The position numbers and the translations under genes are program-made. The notes below the pieces were generated by a model. That model worked only from the letters and a program-made list of their open reading frames with translations, was not told the DNA's origin and ran no database searches. From Parolsenella catena (lineage in GTDB: Bacteria; Actinomycetota; Coriobacteriia; Coriobacteriales; Atopobiaceae), in NCBI RefSeq assembly GCF_003966955.1, contig NZ_AP019367.1, positions 1 through 64,000 on the forward strand: 64,000 nucleotides of DNA, written 5' to 3'. Positions 41,308 to 49,734 of the stretch are shown here, piece after piece; position 1 is the stretch's first letter; every line of letters starts with the position of its first letter.

Positions 41308-41384
41308 AGTCGCGAGTGTAGCTACTTGGTCACTATCGGCCCGAAAAAGGCCGTCATAGTGTCTCAAAAGCTACGCTCGCGACT
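41308..41384. repeat. Nested palindrome between purN and the RlmD gene
   Basis: AGTCGCGAGTGTAGCT (41308-41323) pairs with AGCTACGCTCGCGACT (41369-41384), one mismatch. Inside, CACTAT plus GGCC (41331-41341) pairs with GGCC plus ATAGTG (41349-41361). The whole can fold as a two-tier hairpin. It is placed as a bidirectional terminator for converging genes but lacks T runs next to the outer stem, so a REP-type or RNA structure is also possible. Confidence 0.5.
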
Positions 41385-41403
41385 TCGTTGTTGCGCCGCG
41401 GGC

Positions 41404-42609
41404 CTAGCGACGGCGCAGAACCAGGACGGTCTCGGCGTGCTTTGTGTGCGGGAACATGTCCACGACCTCGAGACTCTCGATGTCGTAGCCGCCGTCGAGG
41501 AACAGCTGAAGGTCGCGGCGCTGCGTGGCGGGGTTGCAGCTCACGTAGACCACGCGTTCCGGGGCAAGGCCCAGCACGCCATTGATGAACGTGGGCGTGG
41601 ACCCCGCGCGCGGCGGGTCCATGATGACGGCGTCGAAACCCTCGCGCCCGGCTCGGGCAACGTCCCTCATGTAGGACGTCGCATCCGCGCAGACGAACTT
41701 GCAGCGATCGGCCAACCCGTTGCGGCGAGCGTTGGCGCGCGCGTTCGCAACGGCGCCCTCGACCTGCTCCACGCCCACGACCGCAAGGCCGTCGACCTGC
41801 TTGGCCGCGCACATGCCAATCGTGCCGATGCCGCAGTAGGCGTCGAGCACGCGCATGCCGCGCTCAAGCCTTGCGCCCTCGATGGCGAGCGAGTAGAGCA
41901 CCTCGGTCTGAGCGGGATTCGTCTGGTAGAACGACGTGGGGCCAATCTCGAACTCGCAGTCAAGGAGCCCGTCCACCATGTGCCCGCCGCCGTACAGAGC
42001 ACGGGTCTCGTGGCCGAGAATGGCGTTCGTGTGGCGCTGGTTCACGTTCTGGGCGATGGCCGTCACGAATGGGGCGCGGGCGCGGATGCGCTCGACGAAC
42101 TGTCGCTCGCGCGCAATCTGACCGCCGTTCGTGACCACGGTGAGCAGCGCCTCGTCGGTGGCATACCCCATGCGCACGATGGCGTGGCGCAAAAGGCCAC
42201 GGCCGTGGTCCTCGTCATAGGCGGGGATGCGGAGCTCCTCGGCGGCGCGGGCAACGGCGAGGAGCGCCTCGCGCGCGTGCGGTGCCTCCACGACGCAGCT
42301 CGCGCACGGCACGATCCTGTGCGTTCCCCGCGTATAGAAGCCCGAGCGGATGCTGCCGCGCTTGCCCGGCGCGAACGGCGTGGCCGCCTTGTGGCGGTAG
42401 CCGGTGGGCTCCATGCCATCCGTGTCCATGCCGTAGATGGGAACGAGCTCCTCGCGCTGCTGGACTGTGGCGCCGGAGGGCAGCACGTCTGCGAACAGCT
42501 GGAGCACGGCATCGCGCTTGCGCTTGAGCTGGATGGGGTAGGGCACTGCCAGCCACTCGCATCCGCCGCAACTCTTGGCGATCGGGCAGGTGTACGTCTT
42601 GAACCCCAT
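41404..42609 (-). CDS. rlmD: 23S rRNA (uracil-5-)-methyltransferase, RlmD type
   Basis: About 401 residues of the RumA/TrmA family. The N-terminus has an Fe-S cysteine pattern (CPIAKSCGGCEW), then a SAM-binding Rossmann domain with DAYCGIGTIG and MDPPRAG, and the catalytic Cys in YVSCNPATQRRDL. These fit 23S rRNA m5U1939 methylation, though other family members cannot be excluded. Met at 42609 is chosen because GAGGAGACGC lies just upstream on this strand; the frame is open further upstream without similarity. It is divergent from the dehydrogenase gene. Confidence 0.85.
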   Translation of the reverse strand: MGFKTYTCPIAKSCGGCEWLAVPYPIQLKRKRDAVLQLFADVLPSGATVQQREELVPIYGMDTDGMEPTGYRHKAATPFAPGKRGSIRSGFYTRGTHRIVPCASCVVEAPHAREALLAVARAAEELRIPAYDEDHGRGLLRHAIVRMGYATDEALLTVVTNGGQIARERQFVERIRARAPFVTAIAQNVNQRHTNAILGHETRALYGGGHMVDGLLDCEFEIGPTSFYQTNPAQTEVLYSLAIEGARLERGMRVLDAYCGIGTIGMCAAKQVDGLAVVGVEQVEGAVANARANARRNGLADRCKFVCADATSYMRDVARAGREGFDAVIMDPPRAGSTPTFINGVLGLAPERVVYVSCNPATQRRDLQLFLDGGYDIESLEVVDMFPHTKHAETVLVLRRR

Positions 42610-42727
42610 GCGTCTCCTCATCTTGCAATTCGCCCTGATGGCGAAGTGGTTACATTTTGGCAAAACGGGAGTGTTACCGTAGCTCCCTAACTTGGGCGCA
42701 GCCGCGCCCTCTACGAAAGGATACGAC

Positions 42728-43705
42728 ATGGCTTACATCCGTAAGGTTGGCGTCCTTGGCCAGGGCCACGTAGGCGCTCACGTTGCGAACTCGCTTCTCG
42801 TCCAGGGGCTCGTCGACGAGCTGTACCTGTGCGACATCAACGCCCAGAAGCTCACGAGCGAGACCCAGGACTTCACGGATGCGCTGTCGTTCTACCCGCA
42901 CAACTGCAAGATCGTGAACTGCGGTGACGAGTACGAGAAGCTCGCCGGCTGCGACGTCATCGTGAACGCTGCCGGCGACGTTGCGAGCGCCGCCAAGGAT
43001 CGTGACGGCGAGCTGTTCGTGACCTCAGAGATCGCCCGCACCTTCATCGCCCGCGTGACTGACGCCGGCTTCAAGGGCGTTTGGGTCTCCATCTCCAACC
43101 CCTGCGACGTCATCTGCACGGAGATCTGGCGCCTCTCCGGCTGCGACCCCAAGCGCATCGTGGGCTCGGGCACCGCGCTTGACTCCGCGCGCCTGCGCAA
43201 CGCCATCTCCAAGCGCACGGGCCTGGACCAGCACTCCATCAACGCCTACATGCTCGGCGAGCACGGCGCCTCGCAGTTTGCGGCCATGTCCTGCGTGAGC
43301 TTTGGCTGCAAGACGCTTGCGGACCTTGTGGCCGAGCAGCCCGAGCGCTTTGGCTTCGACCAACTCGAGTGCGAGGAGGAGGCGCGTCACGGCGGCTACG
43401 TGACGTATGCCGGCAAGGGCTGCACCGAGTACGCCGTGGCCCAGGCGGCCGTTCGCCTCGTCCAGGCGATTCTCGGCAACGAGCACTATGTGACCTGCTG
43501 TTCCACGCTGCTCACCGGCGAGCACGGCGAGGAGGGCATCTTCTCGTCCATTCCGTGCGTCGTGGGCGCCAACGGTATCGAGGAGACCTTCGAGCTGCCG
43601 CTCAACGAGCGCGAGCAGGCCGCGTTCCGTGCCAGCTGCGAACACATTCGCGGCAACATCGCCCAGCTCGGCGAGTGGTGGAACACCGAGAGCCGCGTGA
43701 AGTAG
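42728..43705 (+). CDS. L-lactate/malate dehydrogenase family protein
   Basis: A 325-residue NAD-dependent L-2-hydroxyacid dehydrogenase. The Rossmann motif GVLGQGHVGAHVANSL, ISNPCDV, the substrate Arg in GSGTALDSARLR and catalytic His in LGEHGASQF are all present. The substrate loop reads AAGDVASAAKDRDGELF rather than the GQxxGESR of ordinary lactate dehydrogenases, and is closer in form to L-2-hydroxyisocaproate dehydrogenases. The preferred substrate is therefore open. GAAAGGA precedes ATG 42728; a terminator follows. Confidence 0.82.
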   Translation: MAYIRKVGVLGQGHVGAHVANSLLVQGLVDELYLCDINAQKLTSETQDFTDALSFYPHNCKIVNCGDEYEKLAGCDVIVNAAGDVASAAKDRDGELFVTSEIARTFIARVTDAGFKGVWVSISNPCDVICTEIWRLSGCDPKRIVGSGTALDSARLRNAISKRTGLDQHSINAYMLGEHGASQFAAMSCVSFGCKTLADLVAEQPERFGFDQLECEEEARHGGYVTYAGKGCTEYAVAQAAVRLVQAILGNEHYVTCCSTLLTGEHGEEGIFSSIPCVVGANGIEETFELPLNEREQAAFRASCEHIRGNIAQLGEWWNTESRVK

Positions 43706-43734
43706 GCTCGCGAGTCCACAAGATGCGAAGGTCG

Positions 43735-43765
43735 GCCCGGCAGGAACTCCCTGCCGGGCTTTTTT
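43735..43765 (+). terminator. Terminator after the dehydrogenase gene
   Basis: GCCCGGCAGG (43735-43744) pairs with CCTGCCGGGC (43750-43759), followed by six T residues. Confidence 0.88.
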
Positions 43766-43811
43766 ATGCTTCGGCGTGCCGGCGCTTGTCTGGCGCTTAC
43801 TATCCCACCCT

Positions 43812-43861
43812 AATATGCATATAAGCGATATTTTCGCAGGTAGATAGCTATTTTTTGCAGG
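43812..43861 (+). promoter_or_regulatory. ATAT-N5-ATAT element, copy 1
   Basis: GCATATAAGCGATATTTT (from 43817) followed by CGCAGGTAGATAGCT. The two ATAT cores start 9 bases apart, as in the three other copies (46920, 49128, 49515). TATTTTCGCAGG repeats imperfectly as TATTTTTTGCAGG at 43849-43861, two helical turns on. It lies about 145 bases before the VWA adhesin start. It is probably an operator or activator site, inferred from recurrence. Confidence 0.6.
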
Positions 43862-43962
43862 ATTGAGCATGGAGCTGTCTACATCAGGGCCGCATGGCCC
43901 ACACAATCGAAGCCCGACGGCTCCGCTAGAGCCACGCACCTGCGTGGGGGAGAGGAGCCATC

Positions 43963-46851
43963 ATGGGGAAGAGGAAATGGGCCGCGAGCGCCTGGTCCAG
44001 GCGATTGCTTGGCGTAGCCGCTGCCGCGCTGCTTGCGCTTGGCGTTGCCGTGCCGTCTGTCGCGCTCGCGGACTCGGGGAGCGGCATCGTTGACCGCGTA
44101 CCCGAGCACCACAAGACCATCAAGGACAACGGGGACGGAACCTACGACCTCACGCTGTCCGTCACCGGCGACACCGAGCAGTCCTCGTCCGCCAAGCCGG
44201 TGGACGTCGTGTTCGTCGTCGACGTGTCGTCGAGCATGAACGACAAGGTGGACGGCTGGTTCGGCAAGAGCCGCATGAAGGCCGCGCACGATGCCGCTGC
44301 CACCCTTGCGAACAACCTGCTCACCGGCGAGAACGCCAACAAGCAGATTCAGGTCTCCGTCGTGACGTTTGGCACGAACGCCCAGGTTGCCACGGGCTTC
44401 ACGAGCGATCCGAGCGTCGTCGCCAACGCTGTCCCGACGGCTGCCGAGAGGAACCAGGGCACGAACTGGGAGGGCGGCCTCAAGCTCGCGAACGCCCAGA
44501 CGAGTGGCCGCGAGGGTGCCGAGAAGCACATCGTGTTCCTCTCCGACGGCAACCCGACGTACCGCGTGAGCGCTATGGGCTATACGTGGTGGGATGAGGG
44601 TGGCCTCTTCCATCCACAGGTCGACCACAAGGAAGGCGACAACCTCTACGGTTTTGGTGACAGCGACACCAATGACGGACGCTGCTACGCCGCCGCCAAG
44701 GCCGAGGCCAATAACCGCAACGGCGCTAACCTGTTCGTCGTGAGCGTCGCCAAGGACGCCGATAAGATGACCTCCTTCGCGACTGACACTACCGGCACCT
44801 TCCTCGACGGCACCACAGCTGACAACCTCGCCTCTGCGTTCTCGCAGATCGGCCAGGTCATCACCAAGACTGCTGGCTACAAGGACGTCAAGATCGTCGA
44901 CGCGCTCTCGCAGTGGGTCGAGGGCACGGCCGTGGATGGCACCGTCGAGAACGTTCGCTACGCCAAGGACGGACAGGCCTGGGCCACTGCCCCGCAGGCC
45001 ACCGTCACCGCTGGTGCCGTCGCCTGGGACCTCTCGAGCGCAGGTGAGCTCGAGAAGGGCGTCACCTACTCCATGACGTTCACCGTGCGCCCCAACGCCG
45101 CCGCGCGTGCGGACGTTGCCGCCAAGGGCTCTGAGCAGACCTATCCCACCAACGACGGCTCGGCCACCCACGTCGAGTACAAGACCGTCCAGAAGCAGAC
45201 CGGCCAGGACGACGTCATCTCCGCCGCCAAGACGGCCCCCTACGAGGAACCGCAGATCACCCTTGCGGCGCCCGCCCCCGTCACGGTCGACGGCGCCGCC
45301 GACCTTGCCGGAACCAAGACGCTCAACGGCCGCGACCTTGCTGTCGGCGAGTTTAGCTTCACCATCTCCGCGGCCGATGGCTCCGTCACCGACACCCCGC
45401 TTCCTGCCGAGACGACCGTCTCCAACAATGCGGACGGCTCGTTCCACTTTGGTGACATCGCGTTCGCCAAGACGGGCACCTACCTCTATGACGTGGCCGA
45501 GGACACCTCCGCGCTCCCGGCGGGCGTCAAGGCCGTGACCCAGGGCGCCGAGCGCGTTGAGGTCGACGTCACCGTGAACGAGGCTGGCGAACTCGTCGCC
45601 AGCGTCAAGGTCCCCGAGGGCGGTCTCTCCTTCGTGAACGAGTACGGCACCAATGACGCCGTCGTCTCCGTGAACGCCACCAAGGCCATCGTTGCGAACG
45701 GTCTTGAGGCGCCGACCCTTAATGACGGTGACTTCTCGTTCACGATCTCTGCCGACACCGAGGGTGCGCCCCTGCCCGACGAGACCACCGTCACCAACCG
45801 GGGCGGCAACGTCTCCTTTGGCCCCATGACCTTCGCCAAGGCCATGCTCGGCGACGAGATGAGCAAGACGTTCGACTACACCATCTCCGAGAGCGGCTCC
45901 AAGCCCGGCGTCACCAACGACTCTGCCAAGAGCTTCTCCGTCACCGTGACCGATGACGGCAAGGGCAACCTCACTGCCGAGATGTCCGGCCCCGTCTCGT
46001 TTGCCAACACCTACGCCGTGGCCCCGCTGAGCTACAGCGTCTCCCGGGATGTGAGCGTCAAGAAGGAGCTCGCCGGCCGAGACCTGCGCGAGGGGGAGTT
46101 CAGCTTCGAACTTCTCGAGGGTGATGACGTGGTTGCCACCGCCACGAACGCGGCGGACGGCACCGTGACGTTCCCCGAGCTCACCTATGACGCCCCTGGT
46201 GAGCACAGCTACACGGTTCGCGAGGTCGCGGGTGATGCCGCGGGCGTCTCCTATGACACCACCGCCTACGCGGTGAGCGTCAAGGTCTCCGACAATGGCG
46301 ATGGCACGCTCTCTGCCACGGCGTCCGGCGACACTAGCGTTACCTTCAAGAACGTCTACGAGGCTGCGCCTGCGACCGTCACGCTCAACGCCAAGAAGGT
46401 GCTCGAGGGTGCCGAGCTTGCGGACGGCGAGTTCACGTTCCGCCTCGAGAACGGCGGCCAGCTCATGGACGAGGCCACCAACGACGCCGATGGCAACGTG
46501 ACCTTCCGCGAGCTCACGCTCAAGCAGGCGGGTACCTACACCTTCACGGTCTCCGAGATCGCTGGCAGCGAGGAAGGCGTCACGTACGACTCCTCCCAGA
46601 AGACGGTCACCGTGACCGTCACGGATGACGGCAATGGCCAGCTCCAGGCGAGCGTCGAGGGCAACGGCCAGACGTTCACGAACACCTACGTCAAGCCTGC
46701 CGCAGGCGATACCAACGCCGATGCGGGAGATGCCGATAAGGCCATTCCCCAGACGGGTGACACGAACAACGCCGCGCTGCCGATTGTGGTGGCCGCCGTG
46801 GCGGTTGCCTGCATCGCGGGCGGTCTTGTGGCGAGCCACAAGCGCAAGTAG
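43963..46851 (+). CDS. VWA / Spy0128-repeat sortase-anchored surface protein
   Basis: A 962-residue cell-wall protein and shorter relative of the giant adhesin. A signal peptide (RLLGVAAAALLALGVAV, then ALA) precedes a von Willebrand A domain (about residues 80-300) with MIDAS DVSSS. Four Spy0128-like repeats lie between about residues 440 and 920, each with a Lys near its start, a T-x-S/V-E strand and a closing F-x-N-x-Y. IPQTGD near residue 927, a membrane helix and KRK form the sorting signal. GAGAGGAG precedes ATG. It is preceded by operator-like copy 1 and followed by a strong hairpin. Confidence 0.9.
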   Translation: MGKRKWAASAWSRRLLGVAAAALLALGVAVPSVALADSGSGIVDRVPEHHKTIKDNGDGTYDLTLSVTGDTEQSSSAKPVDVVFVVDVSSSMNDKVDGWFGKSRMKAAHDAAATLANNLLTGENANKQIQVSVVTFGTNAQVATGFTSDPSVVANAVPTAAERNQGTNWEGGLKLANAQTSGREGAEKHIVFLSDGNPTYRVSAMGYTWWDEGGLFHPQVDHKEGDNLYGFGDSDTNDGRCYAAAKAEANNRNGANLFVVSVAKDADKMTSFATDTTGTFLDGTTADNLASAFSQIGQVITKTAGYKDVKIVDALSQWVEGTAVDGTVENVRYAKDGQAWATAPQATVTAGAVAWDLSSAGELEKGVTYSMTFTVRPNAAARADVAAKGSEQTYPTNDGSATHVEYKTVQKQTGQDDVISAAKTAPYEEPQITLAAPAPVTVDGAADLAGTKTLNGRDLAVGEFSFTISAADGSVTDTPLPAETTVSNNADGSFHFGDIAFAKTGTYLYDVAEDTSALPAGVKAVTQGAERVEVDVTVNEAGELVASVKVPEGGLSFVNEYGTNDAVVSVNATKAIVANGLEAPTLNDGDFSFTISADTEGAPLPDETTVTNRGGNVSFGPMTFAKAMLGDEMSKTFDYTISESGSKPGVTNDSAKSFSVTVTDDGKGNLTAEMSGPVSFANTYAVAPLSYSVSRDVSVKKELAGRDLREGEFSFELLEGDDVVATATNAADGTVTFPELTYDAPGEHSYTVREVAGDAAGVSYDTTAYAVSVKVSDNGDGTLSATASGDTSVTFKNVYEAAPATVTLNAKKVLEGAELADGEFTFRLENGGQLMDEATNDADGNVTFRELTLKQAGTYTFTVSEIAGSEEGVTYDSSQKTVTVTVTDDGNGQLQASVEGNGQTFTNTYVKPAAGDTNADAGDADKAIPQTGDTNNAALPIVVAAVAVACIAGGLVASHKRK

Positions 46852-46869
46852 TGCCGCATAAGGCAAATG

Positions 46870-46902
46870 AGAGGGGCCAGGCCTTCCGTGCCTGGCCCCT
46901 CT
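46870..46902 (+). terminator. Terminator after the 962-residue surface protein
   Basis: AGAGGGGCCAGGC (46870-46882) pairs perfectly with GCCTGGCCCCTCT (46890-46902). The run that follows is only partly T-rich. Confidence 0.7.
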
Positions 46903-46912
46903 TATATGCCCG

Positions 46913-46945
46913 CCTATGCATATAAGTTATATTTCCGCAGGTAAA
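46913..46945 (+). promoter_or_regulatory. ATAT-N5-ATAT element, copy 2
   Basis: ATGCATATAAGTTATATTTC followed by CGCAGGTAAA. It matches copy 1 at nearly every position from ATGC to GGTA and lies at almost the same distance (about 140 bases) from the next surface-protein start. Confidence 0.6.
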
Positions 46946-47059
46946 CGCGTTGTTTAATTAGCTTTTGTTGAGGAGGATGCCAAGAATTCTCCTCACTTCT
47001 ATCGAGGAATAACCAAGCGAAGAAGGGCATCCGACACCCATTTGGGAAGGGAGCCCGAT

Positions 47060-49051
47060 ATGAAATCGAGAAACACCAACGGCACCCTGCGCAGTCGCGT
47101 TGCCATCGCTGCCGTCACGGCTGGCCTTGTGGCCTCGCTCGGCGCGCTTACGCCCGCTGCCGCCATCGCCGACGAGCAGGTTGCCCCACAGGAGGCCCTG
47201 ACGCAGCAAGAGGCCAAGGCCGAGGACGCACCTGCCGCGACTGACAAGGCGGCCACCGCGGACGTCGCCGAGCCCGCTGATGATGCCGCAGTCGCGCCCC
47301 AGGAGGATGCGAACCCAACGCCCGTCGCCAATCCCGTGGCTCGCTTCAATGGCCAGGACTATGACTCCTTCGACGCCGCACTCGCTGCGGCGAGTAACAC
47401 CGATGGGGCAACGATCGAGCTGCTTGCCGACGCCCAGACCAAAGGTCTCAACCTAAGCCGCGACCTTACCATCGACGGTGCCGGCCACTCCCTGACCTTT
47501 ACCGACAAGGGAATCGCGCTCTGGGGCCATGCGCTTGTGCTCAAGAACGTCAACGCATCTATGAGCGGCGTTGGCTCCACGCCCTACACGGCTGAGTGGA
47601 ACTGGATGTCGGTTTGCGCCAACAAGGATGCCTCTCTCACACTTGACGCTGCCTCGCTCAGCATGGATGGTGCTGGCACCGGCCAGAACGTCCACGCCAT
47701 CTACTTCTGCTCCAACAACAAGCTCAACCTGCGCAACGGCTCCAATCTCACAATCAAGAACTATGGGCAGGATGCGCTCGAGTGGGATGGTGGCGACGGC
47801 GGCTACAACGTCAACATCGAGGGTGGCTCCACCTACACCTCCGACCACAACCGCTCTGGTTTTACGGGTACGTTCACTGCCTCGGTCGATGCCTCCACGG
47901 TCAACGTGACGAACTCGACCGGTAATGGTTCGAACGGTTCCCACTTCGACATCAAGAACGGCTCTGTCGTCGACTTTTCGGACAACGGCGATCACGGCCT
48001 TTCGGCGGGCAACCTCTCCATTGCCAACTCGAAGGTTACGGCAAACAACAACGGCCGTAACGGCATCATCTTTACCGGAAAGGGCCAGTTCACCAACGCC
48101 GACGTCCAGGTGACCGGCACGCTGGGCAAGAGCTACTGGAATGCTGGCATTCGCCTGATGAAGAAGAATGCCTCGCTTGACGTCGACGCCGCCTCCAAGG
48201 TGTCCATCACGGGCAACTACGTAACGGGCCTGTTCCTCGACGCCGGCGCCCACGCCACGTTTGCCGAGGGTGCCGCGCTCGCCATCACGGGCAACGATGC
48301 CTCGCAGGCGAACTGCTCTACCAAGAGGGATCTGGCGCAGATGGGCGGCGGCGTTGTCGTGCGCTCCGGAGCAAACCTGACGCTTCCCAACTCCGCGGTC
48401 ATCGACAACAACAACGCCGCGCTTGCCGGTGACGACGTCTACGCCGAGGCTGGTGGCTCCATCTTGCTCGGGGTAACCAACAATGAAGACGCGCTCAATG
48501 GGTTTGGCGGCTGCGGCCATGCCATCGATGGCTGGTATGACGACGCTGCAGACGCCCGCTGGTCTGCTCACGGCGACACGAAGCACGTCAAGGCCGTTGA
48601 GGCTGGCAGCTTCCAGGGCCAAAATAGCCCGATTGCCCTCAAGGCGGCCCATGGCCTCGTGAACGTCAACTACCAGTACGTGGGCACCAGGCCAAACGAT
48701 GTCACGCTCCCTGCGTCTGACGAGGGCCTCGAGGTTGGGGCTTCCTACACCGCCAAGCCCCAGGCCGCGGTGGACGGCTGGACGTTCGATGGCTGGTACA
48801 CCGACGAGGCCTGCACCGCCAAGTGGGAGGATGGCGCGGAGCTCACGGGTTCCATGACGCTCTACGGCAAGTGGACGCAGGATCCGGTGGCCCCCTCTGC
48901 TCCCCAGACGCCCGGCGCCTCTGACGCCAAGCCGGCCGGGAAGGAGCTTCCGCAGACAGGCGACAGCGCCTCCGCAGCCCCGCTTGCCCTCCTTGCAGGA
49001 GCCACCGCGGCGCTGACTGCTGGTCTGACCGCGCGCAGGCGCTCGAGGTAG
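47060..49051 (+). CDS. Beta-helix-like surface protein with LPQTG anchor
   Basis: A 663-residue cell-wall protein. A signal peptide (RVAIAAVTAGLVASLGAL, then AIA) and an Ala/Glu-rich spacer precede about 400 residues rich in N-x-S/T and short hydrophobic strands (LTIDGAGHSLTF, LNLRNGSNLTIKNYG), as in right-handed parallel beta-helices. One InlB/Flg_new-type repeat (WTFDGWYTDEACTAKWEDG, then LYGKW) follows. LPQTGD near residue 629, a membrane helix and RRRSR form the sorting signal. ATG 47060 is chosen for GGGAAGGGAG upstream. Such folds often bind or process glycans; no catalytic residues were identified. Confidence 0.85.
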   Translation: MKSRNTNGTLRSRVAIAAVTAGLVASLGALTPAAAIADEQVAPQEALTQQEAKAEDAPAATDKAATADVAEPADDAAVAPQEDANPTPVANPVARFNGQDYDSFDAALAAASNTDGATIELLADAQTKGLNLSRDLTIDGAGHSLTFTDKGIALWGHALVLKNVNASMSGVGSTPYTAEWNWMSVCANKDASLTLDAASLSMDGAGTGQNVHAIYFCSNNKLNLRNGSNLTIKNYGQDALEWDGGDGGYNVNIEGGSTYTSDHNRSGFTGTFTASVDASTVNVTNSTGNGSNGSHFDIKNGSVVDFSDNGDHGLSAGNLSIANSKVTANNNGRNGIIFTGKGQFTNADVQVTGTLGKSYWNAGIRLMKKNASLDVDAASKVSITGNYVTGLFLDAGAHATFAEGAALAITGNDASQANCSTKRDLAQMGGGVVVRSGANLTLPNSAVIDNNNAALAGDDVYAEAGGSILLGVTNNEDALNGFGGCGHAIDGWYDDAADARWSAHGDTKHVKAVEAGSFQGQNSPIALKAAHGLVNVNYQYVGTRPNDVTLPASDEGLEVGASYTAKPQAAVDGWTFDGWYTDEACTAKWEDGAELTGSMTLYGKWTQDPVAPSAPQTPGASDAKPAGKELPQTGDSASAAPLALLAGATAALTAGLTARRRSR

Positions 49052-49078
49052 CGGGGAGAATCATCGGGGAAGGCGTTC

Positions 49079-49113
49079 AGGACGGGACCACGCGCGCCCC
49101 GTCCTGTTCTTGT
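49079..49113 (+). terminator. Terminator after the LPQTG protein
   Basis: AGGACGGG (49079-49086) pairs with CCCGTCCT (49098-49105), followed by GTTCTTGTTT. Confidence 0.7.
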
Positions 49114-49123
49114 TTGCGGCAGA

Positions 49124-49151
49124 ACGCATATAACGCATATTTCAGCTGGTT
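49124..49151 (+). promoter_or_regulatory. ATAT-N5-ATAT element, copy 3
   Basis: ACGCATATAACGCATATTTC followed by AGCTGGTTA. The two CGCATAT halves are a direct repeat 9 bases apart. It lies about 80 bases before the winged-helix gene, so that gene may be autoregulated. Confidence 0.6.
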
Positions 49152-49207
49152 AAAGCCTTGATTCGTTAACTTTAGGGGAGCGGGAAACTAATTCGATTGG
49201 ATATCGC

Positions 49208-49504
49208 ATGACAAAGCGAGCCAAGGTAAGCGCCGCCGTAGGCGTTCGCATCAACGAGCGCGAGCTCGATATCCTCAAGCGCATCCAGGCGGGTGTCGCC
49301 CCATGCGTCCTGAGCGTGAACGGCCTTGCGCGCGATTTCTCGTGCAGCGTTGCCACCGTGCGCAACTCGATAAGGGCGCTTGAGGACAAGGACCTCATCA
49401 CCGTGCGCGCCCGCTTCTTGAGGAACGGCGGCCAGCTCGAGAACGAGTACGAGCTCACGGAGGCGGGCGGCAGGATTCTTGAGGTGAACGGTAGTCTCGA
49501 GTAA
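49208..49504 (+). CDS. Small winged-helix DNA-binding protein
   Basis: A 98-residue basic protein that is almost entirely one winged-helix domain: SVNGLARDFSCSVATVRNSIRALEDKDLITVRARF reads as helix-turn-helix plus wing (DFSCSVATVRNSIRAL as recognition helices). No sensor domain is visible. The ribosome site is weak (GATTGGATATCGC before ATG). It sits right after the two surface-protein genes and has the shared ATAT element upstream (copy 3), making it the leading candidate for the local regulator. The family is not assignable by eye. Confidence 0.7.
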   Translation: MTKRAKVSAAVGVRINERELDILKRIQAGVAPCVLSVNGLARDFSCSVATVRNSIRALEDKDLITVRARFLRNGGQLENEYELTEAGGRILEVNGSLE

Positions 49505-49510
49505 GGGATA

Positions 49511-49540
49511 TTCCATATATCTCATATTTTCAGCCTGCCC
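49511..49540 (+). promoter_or_regulatory. ATAT-N5-ATAT element, copy 4
   Basis: CCATATATCTCATATTTT followed by CAGCCTG. The core spacing is the same as in copies 1-3 but the flanks have diverged. It begins 7 bases after the winged-helix stop and lies 100-200 bases before the poly-G / XRE genes. A GTGGGC/GCCCAC hairpin follows at 49576-49595. Confidence 0.5.
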
Positions 49541-49638
49541 CAAGACGGTCGACTAAACTCGAATCAAGGGACTGTGTGGGCGGGCCTTTGCCCACCTATC
49601 TTATCAGCCCATAACGCGCGAGTTTGGGGTGAGTCGGC

Positions 49639-49734
49639 ATGGAAATAGGTTCTGGGGGGGGGGGCGTCGCTGGTAACAGATTTGCCCGCGAGCTCGTTTC
49701 CTTCGACGTGCCGCCGACTACCCGAGGCCGGTGA
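49639..49734 (+). CDS. 31-residue open frame containing an 11-G tract
   Basis: ATG 49639 with GGGGTGAG upstream opens a 31-codon frame (MEIGSGGGGVAGNRF and on) that contains the G tract as four Gly codons. Its TGA stop overlaps the GTG start of the XRE gene (GTGA, 49731-49734), an arrangement typical of translational coupling. One G more truncates it after 12 residues. One G less moves its stop to 49766-49768, four bases before an internal ATG of the XRE gene. There is no homology evidence, so it may only be a leader. Confidence 0.35.
   Translation: MEIGSGGGGVAGNRFARELVSFDVPPTTRGR
49654..49664 (+). repeat. Homopolymeric tract of eleven G
   Basis: Eleven consecutive G residues, the longest homopolymer I noticed in the window. 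Tracts this long are slippage-prone and often mediate phase variation. It lies inside the short frame that overlaps the XRE gene start. A sequencing-length error is also possible. Confidence 0.85.

Noticed and set aside
43879-46866. A 995-codon minus-strand open frame across the second VWA adhesin
   Set aside because: Same cause: Gly/Val/Arg/Asp-rich composition with no motif, opposite a well-supported gene.
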